DNA from: Bacillota bacterium
GTDB taxonomy: Bacteria > Bacillota > Clostridia > Lachnospirales > Lachnospiraceae
Length of the DNA: 64,000 nt
Direction: 5' to 3'
Assembly (NCBI GenBank): GCA_029224465.1
Contig: JAQXUQ010000019.1
Span: forward strand, 1 to 64,000
The notes below the pieces were generated by a model. The model did not search any database and had not been told where the DNA came from. It saw only the letters and a list, made by a program, of their open reading frames with translations. Positions 15,906 through 24,845 of this stretch are shown one piece after another (the stretch's first letter is position 1; each line of letters starts with the position of its first letter). Both the position numbers and the translations under genes were made by a program.

Positions 15906-16847
15906 TCAAATTTCGGTCTTCTTGATGTTGGACTCCAGAAATCCCTGGTACCCGAGCCACGGCGACTCGCTCTTGATCTCGAACAGTTCTCGGAAGATCT
16001 CGAGCTTCGCGTCCGCGTTGTCGGCAAAGTTCAGGGCTGCCGCTTCCGCGATCGCCGGCTTTTTCGGCGATCCGAATTCGAGCTCGCCGTGATGCGCGAG
16101 AATGCAGTGGCGCAGCTCATTCGACAGAACCTGCGGAAACTCCGGAATCGAGCGCAGCTTCTCGTCAATCATTTCGACTCCGATCACGATATGGCCGATC
16201 AGCTGTCCTTCATCCGTGTAGTCATTCTGCGGAAACCTTGAGAGCTCTTTCGTCTTGCCGATATCATGCAGAAGGGCTGCCGTCACGAGAAGATCATGGT
16301 TTAAGAAAGGATACTGCTCCGCCATGAACGCGCACATTTTCGCGACGCCGAGTGTATGTTCCAGAAGGCCGCCCATGAAGCCGTGGTGAACCGTTTTGGC
16401 GGCGGAAGAGGTCTGGAACTTCTTGACAAAATCCTTGTCGTCAACAAAAAACGCGATCAGAAGCTTCCGCAGGTTCGGATTGTGCACCGAATTCGCGAGG
16501 GCAATCAGCTCCGCCCACATCTGCTTGACGCTCTTTTTGGTCACCGGAACATATTCCGAAGGGTTATACTCCCCTTCGCGGCACTTGCGCGCGCGCTTGA
16601 TATTGAGCTGGATCTTCTTCTGGTAAACCGTTACGTCTCCGACGATATCGACATAATCCATCTCCGAGAAATCTTCGATGCCGACACTGCCCGGGTCCCA
16701 GATTTTGGCGTCGACAGTGCCTGTTTTGTCCTGCAGAATGACACTGTCATAGGCTCTTCCGTTCTTGGCGGTCAGCGTGCTCTTTTTCTTGCAGAGGTAG
16801 ATATCGCTGATGCTGTCTCCCTCTTTAAAATCCTGAATATATTTCAT
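15906..16847 (-). CDS. yhaM: 3'-5' exoribonuclease YhaM family
   Basis: The 313-residue protein has an N-terminal OB-fold (about 1-95, with DAKIWDPG) and an HD domain (about 150-290) with GLLEHTLGVA, LLHDIGKTKELSRF and CILAHHGELEFGSPKKP. This order is that of YhaM, an Mn-dependent 3'-5' exonuclease acting on RNA and single-stranded DNA. AAAGGA precedes the ATG at 16847. It lies 16 bases after the HtrA-like gene and is probably cotranscribed with it. Confidence 0.88.
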   Translation of the reverse strand: MKYIQDFKEGDSISDIYLCKKKSTLTAKNGRAYDSVILQDKTGTVDAKIWDPGSVGIEDFSEMDYVDIVGDVTVYQKKIQLNIKRARKCREGEYNPSEYVPVTKKSVKQMWAELIALANSVHNPNLRKLLIAFFVDDKDFVKKFQTSSAAKTVHHGFMGGLLEHTLGVAKMCAFMAEQYPFLNHDLLVTAALLHDIGKTKELSRFPQNDYTDEGQLIGHIVIGVEMIDEKLRSIPEFPQVLSNELRHCILAHHGELEFGSPKKPAIAEAAALNFADNADAKLEIFRELFEIKSESPWLGYQGFLESNIKKTEI

Positions 16848-16863
16848 GTTGTTCCTTTCCATA

Positions 16864-18225
16864 TCACTGCAAAAACCGCGCCTTCGGCGCAGCCTGCACT
16901 TTCACTGTTTCATAACCCTTCACGCCCTGACGCTGCAGCGACACCTGCAGCGGCTCCGGTTTGTCGATCTCTTTGAGCGCGAGCGTCAGATCTTCGAAGT
17001 TTTCGATCTTTCTCTCCCCCAGTGAAGTAATGACATCGCCGCTCTGGATCCCCGCGGCCATTGCCGGCGAATCCATTTCAACTTTCGTGACAAACGCGCC
17101 TTCCGGAATGCCCTGGGATTTTGCGATATCCTCCGGCACTGTGGCACCGTGAATGCCCAGATAAATCTGCTGGCGTCCGTTGGACATCGCCTCGATCACG
17201 GGTTTTAACTCCGTCACGCCGACCGCGCAGACAAGGTTCGGAGAATCGCTCCTGCTGCCGGACATGTCAATCCAGCCGATGATGTTTCCCGAAAGATCCG
17301 ACAAAACACCGCTCGCTCTGGTACTGCCATAAATGTCCGTGGTAATCTGCAGGAGCGAACTGTCCTGCAGGTCAAGCGGCAGCGCCGCATTGGTCACAAT
17401 GCCGTAGCTTACGCTGCCGGCCGTTCCGGCAGGACTTCCGACCGCGATGACCGGCTTTCCGAGCAGGCCGCTCTTCGCGCTGCTGCCAAGCACCGCCGGA
17501 TGAAACTTTTCCTTCTCCTCTTCGCTCAGACCGCTCTCGCTGACAGCAAGGACCGTAAGTCCCGTAACAAGATCGCAGGCTTTGACCTTCGCGTCGTATC
17601 TTTCGTGATCCTCTGTGGTCACTTCGAGAGAGCCCGCGTCAGAGAGCTTGCTTCCCTGCGCGAGAATCAGAATTTCCGTACCGGTTTTTGCGAGGACAAG
17701 ACCGCTGCTGCTGCCGGTATTGTTGAACATGTCGCCGGCCCAGTCATAGTCCTTTGTGATGGCAGTGACCGTCACGACGGATTCCGCGGCCTTCTGTGCG
17801 ATTTCGCCGAGCGTGCTGTACTGGTTTTCCAGCTCTTTGGCTGTCCCGCGGCTTCTCTCAATGTCCGAGATAACTTCCTGCTTGATCTGGTCCTTGTCCA
17901 CCTGCTGGGAAACTTCTTCCGAAATCTGCTGCTGCACCTGTTCCTGCGTCAGCTCTTTTTCGTTCTTCATCATCTGTTCCGGGGACATTTCCTGCTCTTC
18001 TTCGGGAAAAGTCACGGCTTCGGGCGTTTCGGGAGGATTGATCGCGCGGTTGATGACAGGCTCCAGAAGCAAAAAAACAATGCACGCCACAGCGCCGAAC
18101 ATGGCTGCGAGAAATGCGGTGACGGCTGTCCTGCGCAGCAGCTTTTTTCTGTTGACCGGCCGCTGTTTGATCTTTTCTTTCATGAAGTCGGTATTGACTT
18201 CGTTTGTCTTCTCTTCCTCTTCCAT
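16864..18225 (-). CDS. HtrA-like pseudoprotease with PDZ domain
   Basis: The 453-residue protein has a cytoplasmic N-terminus, one membrane helix (about 34-56), a Gln/Glu-rich coiled stalk (70-145), a trypsin-like domain (148-350) and a PDZ domain (355-435, with AFVTKVEMDSPAMAAGIQSG). The fold matches DegP/HtrA but the triad is absent: the histidine site reads ILILAQGSKL, the aspartate site TGLTVLAV and the GNSGGPL site STRASGVL. It is therefore probably a non-catalytic scaffold or sensor outside the membrane. The start at 18225 is preferred because an extended -10 (18326-18331) lies inside the longer frame. Confidence 0.78.
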   Translation of the reverse strand: MEEEEKTNEVNTDFMKEKIKQRPVNRKKLLRRTAVTAFLAAMFGAVACIVFLLLEPVINRAINPPETPEAVTFPEEEQEMSPEQMMKNEKELTQEQVQQQISEEVSQQVDKDQIKQEVISDIERSRGTAKELENQYSTLGEIAQKAAESVVTVTAITKDYDWAGDMFNNTGSSSGLVLAKTGTEILILAQGSKLSDAGSLEVTTEDHERYDAKVKACDLVTGLTVLAVSESGLSEEEKEKFHPAVLGSSAKSGLLGKPVIAVGSPAGTAGSVSYGIVTNAALPLDLQDSSLLQITTDIYGSTRASGVLSDLSGNIIGWIDMSGSRSDSPNLVCAVGVTELKPVIEAMSNGRQQIYLGIHGATVPEDIAKSQGIPEGAFVTKVEMDSPAMAAGIQSGDVITSLGERKIENFEDLTLALKEIDKPEPLQVSLQRQGVKGYETVKVQAAPKARFLQ

Positions 18226-18325
18226 ATGCTTTCGCTCCGTATCCTGCGCGGCGCTGCTCCGGTTGGCGGGTGGGGCTTCACGGCGCTGTCCGGTCGACGC
18301 GCCTGCCTGCGCAGTACTGTTGTTA

Positions 18326-18334
18326 AGTATAGCA
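18326..18334 (-). promoter_or_regulatory. Extended -10 promoter of the HtrA-like gene
   Basis: On the minus strand TGCTATACT (18326-18334) is an extended -10. Transcription would start near 18319, downstream of the ATG at 18351, which supports the start at 18225. Confidence 0.45.
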
Positions 18335-18360
18335 TGATCCTGCCCCTGCATGCATTACCC

Positions 18361-18390
18361 TTGGGCGCGATGTCCGGCTTGTGTTATAAT
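18361..18390 (+). promoter_or_regulatory. Promoter of mutS2, placing the start at the ATG
   Basis: TTGGGC (18361-18366), 18 bp and TATAAT (18385-18390). The predicted first transcribed base is 18397 or 18398, the A of the ATG, and no ribosome site precedes it. A leaderless message is possible. Confidence 0.5.
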
Positions 18391-18397
18391 TTTCGTT

Positions 18398-20803
18398 ATG
18401 AATGAAAAAGTAATGCGTGTTGTGGAATACAACAAGATAATTGAACTTCTGGCTTCCCATGCAACGTCCGGTCCCGGCAGAAAGATGTGTCTTTCGCTTG
18501 TGCCGATGACCGATATTGAGGACATGGAAAAGGCGCAGGCACAGACCGGGGCGGCGCTCGCCTTTCTTCTTCGGAACGGCTCTATCAGTTTCGGCAGCAA
18601 CAGAGATTTCGGCGCGGACTTTCAGGCTCTTGCGATCGGGACATCTCTGCCTGCTGCGGAGCTCCTGCGGCTGGCCTCCTTTCTGGAAAACATCGCGCTT
18701 GTCAAAGGCCGCGCGCCATCGGATGAGAGCGACCCTTTATTCGATCTGTTCGACTGCCTGTACCCTCTTTCGCCTGTCGCGAAGGAAATCCGGCGCTGCC
18801 TTCCCGCGGAAGACATCATCGCCGATGACGCGAGTCCGGAACTGCGGCGGATCCGCCGCGCGCTTTCGCAGACGGACGAGAAGATCCATTCCCAGCTGAA
18901 CCGCATGGTGAATGTCACCTACGCTTCCTGCCTGCAGGACAATATCATCACGATCCGGGACGACCGCTACTGTCTTCCGGTCAAGGCGGAATACAAGGCA
19001 CAGGTCAAAGGTATTGTACATGATTCCTCCAAGGCAGGGTCCACCCTGTTTATCGAGCCGGCTTCGATTGTCGAGCTGGGCAACACAATGCGGGAGCTGC
19101 ACGGGCAGGAGCGCAAGGAGGAAGAGCGGATTCTTTCGTCGCTCTCGTCTCTTGCAGGGGAGCAGCTGACGGCACTGCGGGACGATCAGGCTAACATGAC
19201 AGAGCTCGACTTCATCTTCGCGAAGGCCGCGCTGGCGCTTTCGGAGAATGCGATGCGGCCTGTTTTGAATACAAATCATGTCATCCGGATCCGGAAAGGC
19301 AGGCATCCTCTGATCGACCCGAAGAGGGTGGTTCCGATTGATCTCGAAATCGGGGATCAGTATAACATGATCGTCGTGACAGGGCCGAATACCGGCGGCA
19401 AAACAGTCACGCTCAAAACCGTCGGCCTCTTCACGCTGATGGGCATGGCGGGGCTGCATATCCCTGCCGGCGACCGGAGCGAGCTGTCGGTTTTCCGGGA
19501 AGTGTTCGCGGATATCGGTGATGAACAGAGCATTGAACAGAATCTGTCTACGTTTTCGTCGCATATGACTTCCATTGTCGATATTCTGCGCCGCGTGGAC
19601 AAAGACTGTCTGTGTCTGTTCGATGAACTGGGCAGCGGCACGGACCCGACCGAGGGCGCGGCTCTTGCGATCTCGATTCTGAATTTCCTGCATGTGCGGG
19701 GAATCACCACGCTCGCGACGACACACTATGCCGAGCTCAAGCTCTTTGCGATGAAAACGCAGGGCATTGTCAACGCTTCCTGCGAATTTGATGTGGAAAC
19801 ACTGCAGCCGACCTACCGGCTGCTGGTCGGCGTTCCCGGCAAGTCCAACGCGTTCGCGATCGCGGCAAGACTGGGCATGCCCGGTTATATCATCGAAACC
19901 GCGAAAGAGCAGATGTCGCAGGAATCCAAAGACTTCGAAGAGCTGCTGACGGATCTGGAAACTTCCAGACAGAAGGCGGCCAAGGAGCAGGCGGAAGCCG
20001 AGCGCATCCGCGCGGACCTTGCAAAACGCGAGGAGCAGCTGAAAAAGAAAGAAGCGCAGATCGAACAGCGCCGCAGAGAAATTCTGGACAACGCGAATGA
20101 AAAAGCGCGGAATATCCTGCAGGACGCGAAGGATACGGCAGATCATGCCATCTCGCAGATCCGCAAGGGCGGCGGCAGCATTGTCAATCTGGAAAAGACG
20201 CGCACGAACCTGCGCGAGAAGGTAAGCGCGAAGAACCGTTCGATGCAGCACCCCGCGGCACCGGCTCCCGCGCACCGGCAGCTGAGGCCTTCCGAAGTTC
20301 ATATCGGCGACAAGGTAAAGATTCTGTCCATGGGCATGGAGGGCGTTGTTTCGACGCTGCCGGACAAGGACGGTAAACTGCAGGTACGCTGCGGCATTCT
20401 GAATTCGCAGGCGCCTTTGAAAGACCTCGCGCTGATCGACGAAGAGACCGGCAGGACGCTGAAGGCGGGCAGCCGTGCGGGCAAAAGCAGCTTAAAGAAA
20501 GCTTTCCGGAACCCGAATGCAGGCAGAAGCACGGACGGACTGGATCTTTCGCACGCGCTGTCCATTTCCCCGGAAATCAATCTGATCGGCATGACGACGG
20601 ACGAGGCCGTCATGGCGCTCGACAAATATCTGGACGACGCACGGCTTTCTCATCTTGAGAGCGTCCGCATCGTTCACGGCAAAGGAACCGGCGCGCTGCG
20701 CAGCGCCGTGCACAATTATCTGCGGAAGCAGAAATGGGTCAAATCGTACCGCAGCGGCGAATTCGGCGAAGGCGATGCGGGCGTGACGATTGTTACATTT
20801 TAG
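18398..20803 (+). CDS. mutS2: MutS2 (DNA/ribosome-associated ATPase with Smr domain)
   Basis: The 801-residue protein starts MNEKVMRVVEYNKIIELLAS, typical of MutS2. It has Walker A GPNTGGKT (329-336), Walker B CLFDELGSGTDPTEG (406-420), THYAELK, a long coiled coil (about 500-600) and a C-terminal Smr domain (about 725-801, LIGMTTDEA and IVHGKGTGALR). MutS2 suppresses recombination in some bacteria and in Bacillus acts on collided ribosomes. It is followed after 10 bases by a response regulator, an apparent operon. Confidence 0.95.
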   Translation: MNEKVMRVVEYNKIIELLASHATSGPGRKMCLSLVPMTDIEDMEKAQAQTGAALAFLLRNGSISFGSNRDFGADFQALAIGTSLPAAELLRLASFLENIALVKGRAPSDESDPLFDLFDCLYPLSPVAKEIRRCLPAEDIIADDASPELRRIRRALSQTDEKIHSQLNRMVNVTYASCLQDNIITIRDDRYCLPVKAEYKAQVKGIVHDSSKAGSTLFIEPASIVELGNTMRELHGQERKEEERILSSLSSLAGEQLTALRDDQANMTELDFIFAKAALALSENAMRPVLNTNHVIRIRKGRHPLIDPKRVVPIDLEIGDQYNMIVVTGPNTGGKTVTLKTVGLFTLMGMAGLHIPAGDRSELSVFREVFADIGDEQSIEQNLSTFSSHMTSIVDILRRVDKDCLCLFDELGSGTDPTEGAALAISILNFLHVRGITTLATTHYAELKLFAMKTQGIVNASCEFDVETLQPTYRLLVGVPGKSNAFAIAARLGMPGYIIETAKEQMSQESKDFEELLTDLETSRQKAAKEQAEAERIRADLAKREEQLKKKEAQIEQRRREILDNANEKARNILQDAKDTADHAISQIRKGGGSIVNLEKTRTNLREKVSAKNRSMQHPAAPAPAHRQLRPSEVHIGDKVKILSMGMEGVVSTLPDKDGKLQVRCGILNSQAPLKDLALIDEETGRTLKAGSRAGKSSLKKAFRNPNAGRSTDGLDLSHALSISPEINLIGMTTDEAVMALDKYLDDARLSHLESVRIVHGKGTGALRSAVHNYLRKQKWVKSYRSGEFGEGDAGVTIVTF

Positions 20804-20813
20804 GTGAAACAAG

Positions 20814-21524
20814 ATGGCAGCAGACAAAAAGAAAATCCTGATCGTAGATGATGACGAAAACATCGCCGAACTGATCAGTCTCTACCTAACAAAAGAAGGC
20901 TATGACACGGAAGAAGCACATGACGGCGAAACCGCGCTGGAACGGTTTCCCGAGTACAGGCCGGATCTGATTGTTCTGGATCTGATGCTTCCCGGCGTGG
21001 ACGGCTATCAGGTCTGTCAGGAAATCCGCGCGCACTCGGACGTCCCGATCATCATGCTGTCCGCCAAGGGAGAAGTTTTCGACAAAGTGCACGGTCTCAA
21101 ACTCGGCGCGGACGACTACATGGAAAAGCCGTTCGATCCGACCGAGCTTGTCGCGCGTGTCAACGCGGTTCTCCGCCGCTGCCGCCTGAATGCGGCGCGG
21201 ACGGCAAAACAGGAGCCGCTCGACGAAATCGTCGAATACCCGGGCCTTATCGTCAACAAAACGAATTACTCTGTCACATATATGGGCGAAAATATCCGGA
21301 TGCCCCCGAAGGAGCTCGAACTTTTGTATTATCTGGCGGCTTCACCGAATCGTGTTTTTACGCGGGAACAGCTTCTCGACAGCATCTGGGGATACGAATA
21401 CACCGGCGATACGCGCACGGTTGACGTACATATCAAGAGAATCCGCGAAAAGATTCACGAGACGCCGGACTGGGGGATCGAGACGATTCAGTGCGTCGGC
21501 TACAAGTTCCGGACGAAGCGCTGA
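20814..21524 (+). CDS. OmpR/PhoB-family response regulator
   Basis: The 236-residue protein has a receiver domain (residues 8-120; phospho-acceptor Asp56 in LIVLDLMLPG, switch residues LSAKGE and the Lys in YMEKPF) and a winged-helix DNA-binding domain (about 140-234, TREQLLDSIWGYEYTGDTRTVDVHIKRIREK). It pairs with the histidine kinase 15 bases downstream. The input and regulon are not apparent. Confidence 0.95.
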   Translation: MAADKKKILIVDDDENIAELISLYLTKEGYDTEEAHDGETALERFPEYRPDLIVLDLMLPGVDGYQVCQEIRAHSDVPIIMLSAKGEVFDKVHGLKLGADDYMEKPFDPTELVARVNAVLRRCRLNAARTAKQEPLDEIVEYPGLIVNKTNYSVTYMGENIRMPPKELELLYYLAASPNRVFTREQLLDSIWGYEYTGDTRTVDVHIKRIREKIHETPDWGIETIQCVGYKFRTKR

Positions 21525-21539
21525 CGGGGGCGCTGTGCC

Positions 21540-22970
21540 ATGCGCAAAACACTTTACCTGAAATTCATTCTCGCCTATCTTCTGTTCGGCATTTTCGGGT
21601 TTATCGTCGTCGCGACCTTTGTCTCGAACATGTTGGAAGACCACTGTCTGCAGAGCACTTCGGACGCGCTCTACAGAGAGGCGACGCAGATCGCGAACAC
21701 CTATGCCGCGGATCTGTACAGCTCCGAGACGTCGCTCGATACGGTTTCCCGGCAGATCACGGTTCTTGCAGGTTACAGTGACGCGCAGATCTGGATCATG
21801 AATCCGTCGGGCCGTATGGTCGCAAAATCCGGGGAAAAACTCGATCCCGGCAGGGAGGTCTATGTCAAAGGCTTTAATCCGTCGGCTTTTGCGGGCAAAA
21901 TCTATAATGTAGGGGATTTCTTCGGAAGCTTCGATGAGCCGATGATCTCGGTTCTGGCGCCGATCACCGGAAATTATAAAACCAACGGTTACGTCGTGAT
22001 CCACACGGCGCTTTCGGGTGTGCAGCAGGAAGCGGGAAAGCTTTTGAATATCTCATATATCATGCTGCTTCTGATCTTCCTGCTGTCGATCATTATTCTG
22101 ATTTTCTTCACGGAAATCGTCTATTCGCCGCTCAAGAAAATCACCAAAGCAACCGAGCAGTATGCCGCCGGCAACATGAGTTACACGTTCAGTGTGGAAT
22201 CGGAAGATGAAATGGGGTATCTCGCTGCGACGCTCCAGTATATGGCCGGCGAGATCGCCCGCTCCGAAGACGATCAGAAGAAATTCATCGCCAATGTTTC
22301 GCACGATTTCCGTTCTCCGCTGACCTCGATCCGCGGCTTTCTCACGGCGATGCTGGACGGGACCATTCCCCCGGAGAAGCATGAGAAATACCTGAAAACC
22401 GTCCTCGACGAAACCGACCGGCTGACCAAGCTGACGAACGGTCTTCTGACGCTGAACAGTCTGGGGACCAAGGGCATGCTGCTTACGCGCACGGACTTTG
22501 ATATCAACGACACAATCCGCCATGTCGCGGCTTCCTTCGAGCAGGTCTGCAGGGAGAAGCGTCTTCATTTCGAGCTGATTCTTTCGGGCGATACGCTCTA
22601 CGTGAACGCCGACAAGGAAAAGATCCAGCAGGTGCTCTACAATCTGGTGGACAACGCAATTAAATTCAGCCGCCCTGATTCTTCGATCCGGATCGAGACA
22701 ACCGAGCGCCACAGCAAGATCTTTGTCTCCGTCAAAGATTCCGGCATCGGCATTCCCAAAGAAGACCAGAAGCTGATCTTCAACCGTTTCTACAAAACTG
22801 ACCTCTCCCGCGGCAAGGATAAGAAAGGCACGGGCCTCGGCCTTTCGATTGTGCAGGAAATACTGCGTGCCCACGGCGAAAATATCAACGTAGTCAGCAC
22901 CGAGAATGTCGGAAGCGAGTTTATCTTTTCGCTCAAGCGCTCGGATGTGAATGATCAGCTGGAGGATTAA
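21540..22970 (+). CDS. Sensor histidine kinase
   Basis: The 476-residue protein has two membrane helices (about 8-30 and 170-192) around an extracellular sensing domain of about 140 residues, a HAMP domain (195-245), the H-box FIANVSHDFRSPLTSI (His255), and the ATPase domain with the N-box NLVDNAIKFS, DSGIGIPKED and GTGLGLSIV. The order is that of a classical HAMP-type kinase. It forms a two-component system with the response regulator upstream. It ends just before a 20-bp perfect hairpin. Confidence 0.95.
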   Translation: MRKTLYLKFILAYLLFGIFGFIVVATFVSNMLEDHCLQSTSDALYREATQIANTYAADLYSSETSLDTVSRQITVLAGYSDAQIWIMNPSGRMVAKSGEKLDPGREVYVKGFNPSAFAGKIYNVGDFFGSFDEPMISVLAPITGNYKTNGYVVIHTALSGVQQEAGKLLNISYIMLLLIFLLSIIILIFFTEIVYSPLKKITKATEQYAAGNMSYTFSVESEDEMGYLAATLQYMAGEIARSEDDQKKFIANVSHDFRSPLTSIRGFLTAMLDGTIPPEKHEKYLKTVLDETDRLTKLTNGLLTLNSLGTKGMLLTRTDFDINDTIRHVAASFEQVCREKRLHFELILSGDTLYVNADKEKIQQVLYNLVDNAIKFSRPDSSIRIETTERHSKIFVSVKDSGIGIPKEDQKLIFNRFYKTDLSRGKDKKGTGLGLSIVQEILRAHGENINVVSTENVGSEFIFSLKRSDVNDQLED

Positions 22971-23010
22971 GCGCGCGGTCGGGCTGCGATGCAGCTCCGG
23001 ACAGCTTGCT

Positions 23011-23058
23011 GCTCCGGACTTCTGCGCGGGCTAAGCTGCCCGCGCAGAAGTCCGGAGC
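23011..23058. terminator. Perfect 20-bp inverted repeat between convergent genes
   Basis: GCTCCGGACTTCTGCGCGGG (23011-23030) is an exact inverted repeat of 23039-23058, with loop CTAAGCTG. It lies between the kinase and the aminotransferase and is likely a bidirectional terminator, though no T-tract follows. Confidence 0.6.
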
Positions 23059-23064
23059 CCGCGC

Positions 23065-24237
23065 TCACCCCTCTCGGAGCGAGCCTACAAATTTCTCAAG
23101 GCGCCCGAGCGCCTTCTTCAAATTGTCGATGGAATACGCATAGGAAATACGCAGATATCCCTCGCCGCAGTCACCGAACGCGGTGCCGGGTACAATGGCA
23201 ACCTTCTCTTCCTTCAGAAGGCGCGTTGCGAATTCATCCGAAGTCATGCCGAACTCTCTGATACACGGGAAGACGTAGAAAGCTCCTTCCGGTTCAAAGC
23301 ACGGCAGTCCCATCTGCGCCAGCATGTGCAAAACGAACCTGCGGCGCTCATCATACGACTCCCGCATCATCTTTACATCATCATCGCCGTTGTGCAGTGC
23401 CTCGACAGCAGCATACTGCGAAGTCGTCGGCGCGCACATAATGCAGTACTGATGAATTTTGGTCATCTGGGCAATGACCGGCTCCGGGCCGCAGGCGTAG
23501 CCGAGTCTCCAGCCGGTCATCGCGTATGCCTTCGAAAAGCCGTTGATCAGAATTGTGCGTTCCTTCATGCCGGGAAGCGAAGCAATCGAAACATGCTTCT
23601 TCCCGCCATAGGTCAGCTCCCCGTAGATTTCGTCGGATACGACGTACAGGTCATGTTTTATAATGATCGGAACAAGCTTCTCCAGATCTTCTTTCTCCAT
23701 GATCGCGCCGGTCGGGTTGTTGGGGAAAGGCATGACTAAAAGCTTTGACTTCGGCGTAATCGCCGCTTCGAGCTCTTCCGGGGTCAGGCGGAATTTGTTT
23801 TTCTCCTGCAGTTCAATAATAACCGGCTTGCCATCCGCAAGAATGACGGTCGGCTGGTAAGAAACATAGGACGGCTCCGGAATCAGCACCTCGTCTCCGG
23901 GATTGATCATCGCGCGCATCGCAAGGTCAATCGCCTCCGAACCGCCGACCGTGATCAGAATTTCGTGCATGTAGTGGTAATCAATGTTCTGGGTCCGTTT
24001 CAAATAAGCGGCGATCTCCATGCGCAGCTCCTTGAGTCCGGAGTTGGAGGTATAGAAGGTGCGCCCCTTTTCCAGCGAGTAGATCCCCTCGTCGCGGATG
24101 TGCCAGGGTGTGTCAAAATCCGGCTCGCCGACGCCCAGTGAAATCGCGTCTTTCATTTCCGCCACAATGTCAAAGAATTTGCGGATGCCGGAGGGCTTCA
24201 GCCCGACTGTTTTGTCGCAAAGCAAATCTTCTCTCAT
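23065..24237 (-). CDS. Class I/II pyridoxal-phosphate aminotransferase
   Basis: The 390-residue protein has LGVGEPDFDTP at the start, the NPTG motif (174-177), SDEIYGELTY and the PLP lysine in FSKAYAMTGWRLGY (Lys236). It belongs to the fold-I aspartate/aromatic aminotransferase group, which transfers amino groups between amino acids and 2-oxo acids. The ATG at 24237 (or 24240) follows GGGAGGG. The gene begins about 12 bases after an Lrp-type regulator that ends at 24252. The regulator probably responds to an amino acid and may control it. Confidence 0.9.
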   Translation of the reverse strand: MREDLLCDKTVGLKPSGIRKFFDIVAEMKDAISLGVGEPDFDTPWHIRDEGIYSLEKGRTFYTSNSGLKELRMEIAAYLKRTQNIDYHYMHEILITVGGSEAIDLAMRAMINPGDEVLIPEPSYVSYQPTVILADGKPVIIELQEKNKFRLTPEELEAAITPKSKLLVMPFPNNPTGAIMEKEDLEKLVPIIIKHDLYVVSDEIYGELTYGGKKHVSIASLPGMKERTILINGFSKAYAMTGWRLGYACGPEPVIAQMTKIHQYCIMCAPTTSQYAAVEALHNGDDDVKMMRESYDERRRFVLHMLAQMGLPCFEPEGAFYVFPCIREFGMTSDEFATRLLKEEKVAIVPGTAFGDCGEGYLRISYAYSIDNLKKALGRLEKFVGSLREG

Positions 24238-24251
24238 CATTCCCTCCCGCG

Positions 24252-24743
24252 TCACGGCGTTACAATCTCACGCAGATCTTCATACTTCTTGTTCATGATT
24301 GTGCCGTGGTCCTTGTATTTTCTGAGGATGAAATGGGTTGTTGTCCCGACGACATAGTCCAGGGTCGAGAGCTTGTTGGAGACAAACATCGCGACTTCTT
24401 TGAGTGTTTTGCCTTCCAGAATGACCATTAGGTCGTAGCCGCCGCTCATCAGATACACCGTGTTGACTTCCGGGTACTTGTAAATGCGCTCCGCGATGTC
24501 GTCAAAACCTCTGCCCCGCTGCGGTGTGACGCGCACTTCAATCAGGGCGGTGACCTTTTCGATGCCTGTTTTATCCCAGTTGATCATGGTATGGTAGCCG
24601 CAGATGATGCCGTCATCCTCGAGCTCCTGCAGCGCGTTCGCGATCTCAATTTCTTCGGTGCCGAGCATAACTGCCAGCTCGGCGATGTTGATGCGGCTGT
24701 TCTTTTCGATGATTGTAAGAATCCGTTCTTTCAGCGTATTCAT
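24252..24743 (-). CDS. Lrp/AsnC-family transcriptional regulator
   Basis: The 163-residue protein has an N-terminal HTH (about 1-60, SRINIAELAVMLGTEEIEIANALQELEDDGII) and a RAM/AsnC ligand-binding domain (about 65-150, LIEVRVTPQRGRGFDDIAERIYKYPEV and YLMSGGYDLMVILEG). Family members sense amino acids and bind as octamers. It lies directly upstream of the aminotransferase and likely shares its transcript. Confidence 0.92.
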   Translation of the reverse strand: MNTLKERILTIIEKNSRINIAELAVMLGTEEIEIANALQELEDDGIICGYHTMINWDKTGIEKVTALIEVRVTPQRGRGFDDIAERIYKYPEVNTVYLMSGGYDLMVILEGKTLKEVAMFVSNKLSTLDYVVGTTTHFILRKYKDHGTIMNKKYEDLREIVTP

Positions 24744-24845
24744 CCAGTTCTCCTCCGCCTTCCGGCGTTTGCTCTGTGCTATATGGCTGCGGCAGGAACG
24801 GGTCGTCTCCTGCCGGTGTCCAACTGTTATTCCGTGCGGTGCCCC

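Noticed and set aside
18737-20302. Minus-strand frame of 521 codons inside mutS2
   Set aside because: Shadow of mutS2 on the other strand; low-complexity Arg/Gln/Leu content and no motif.
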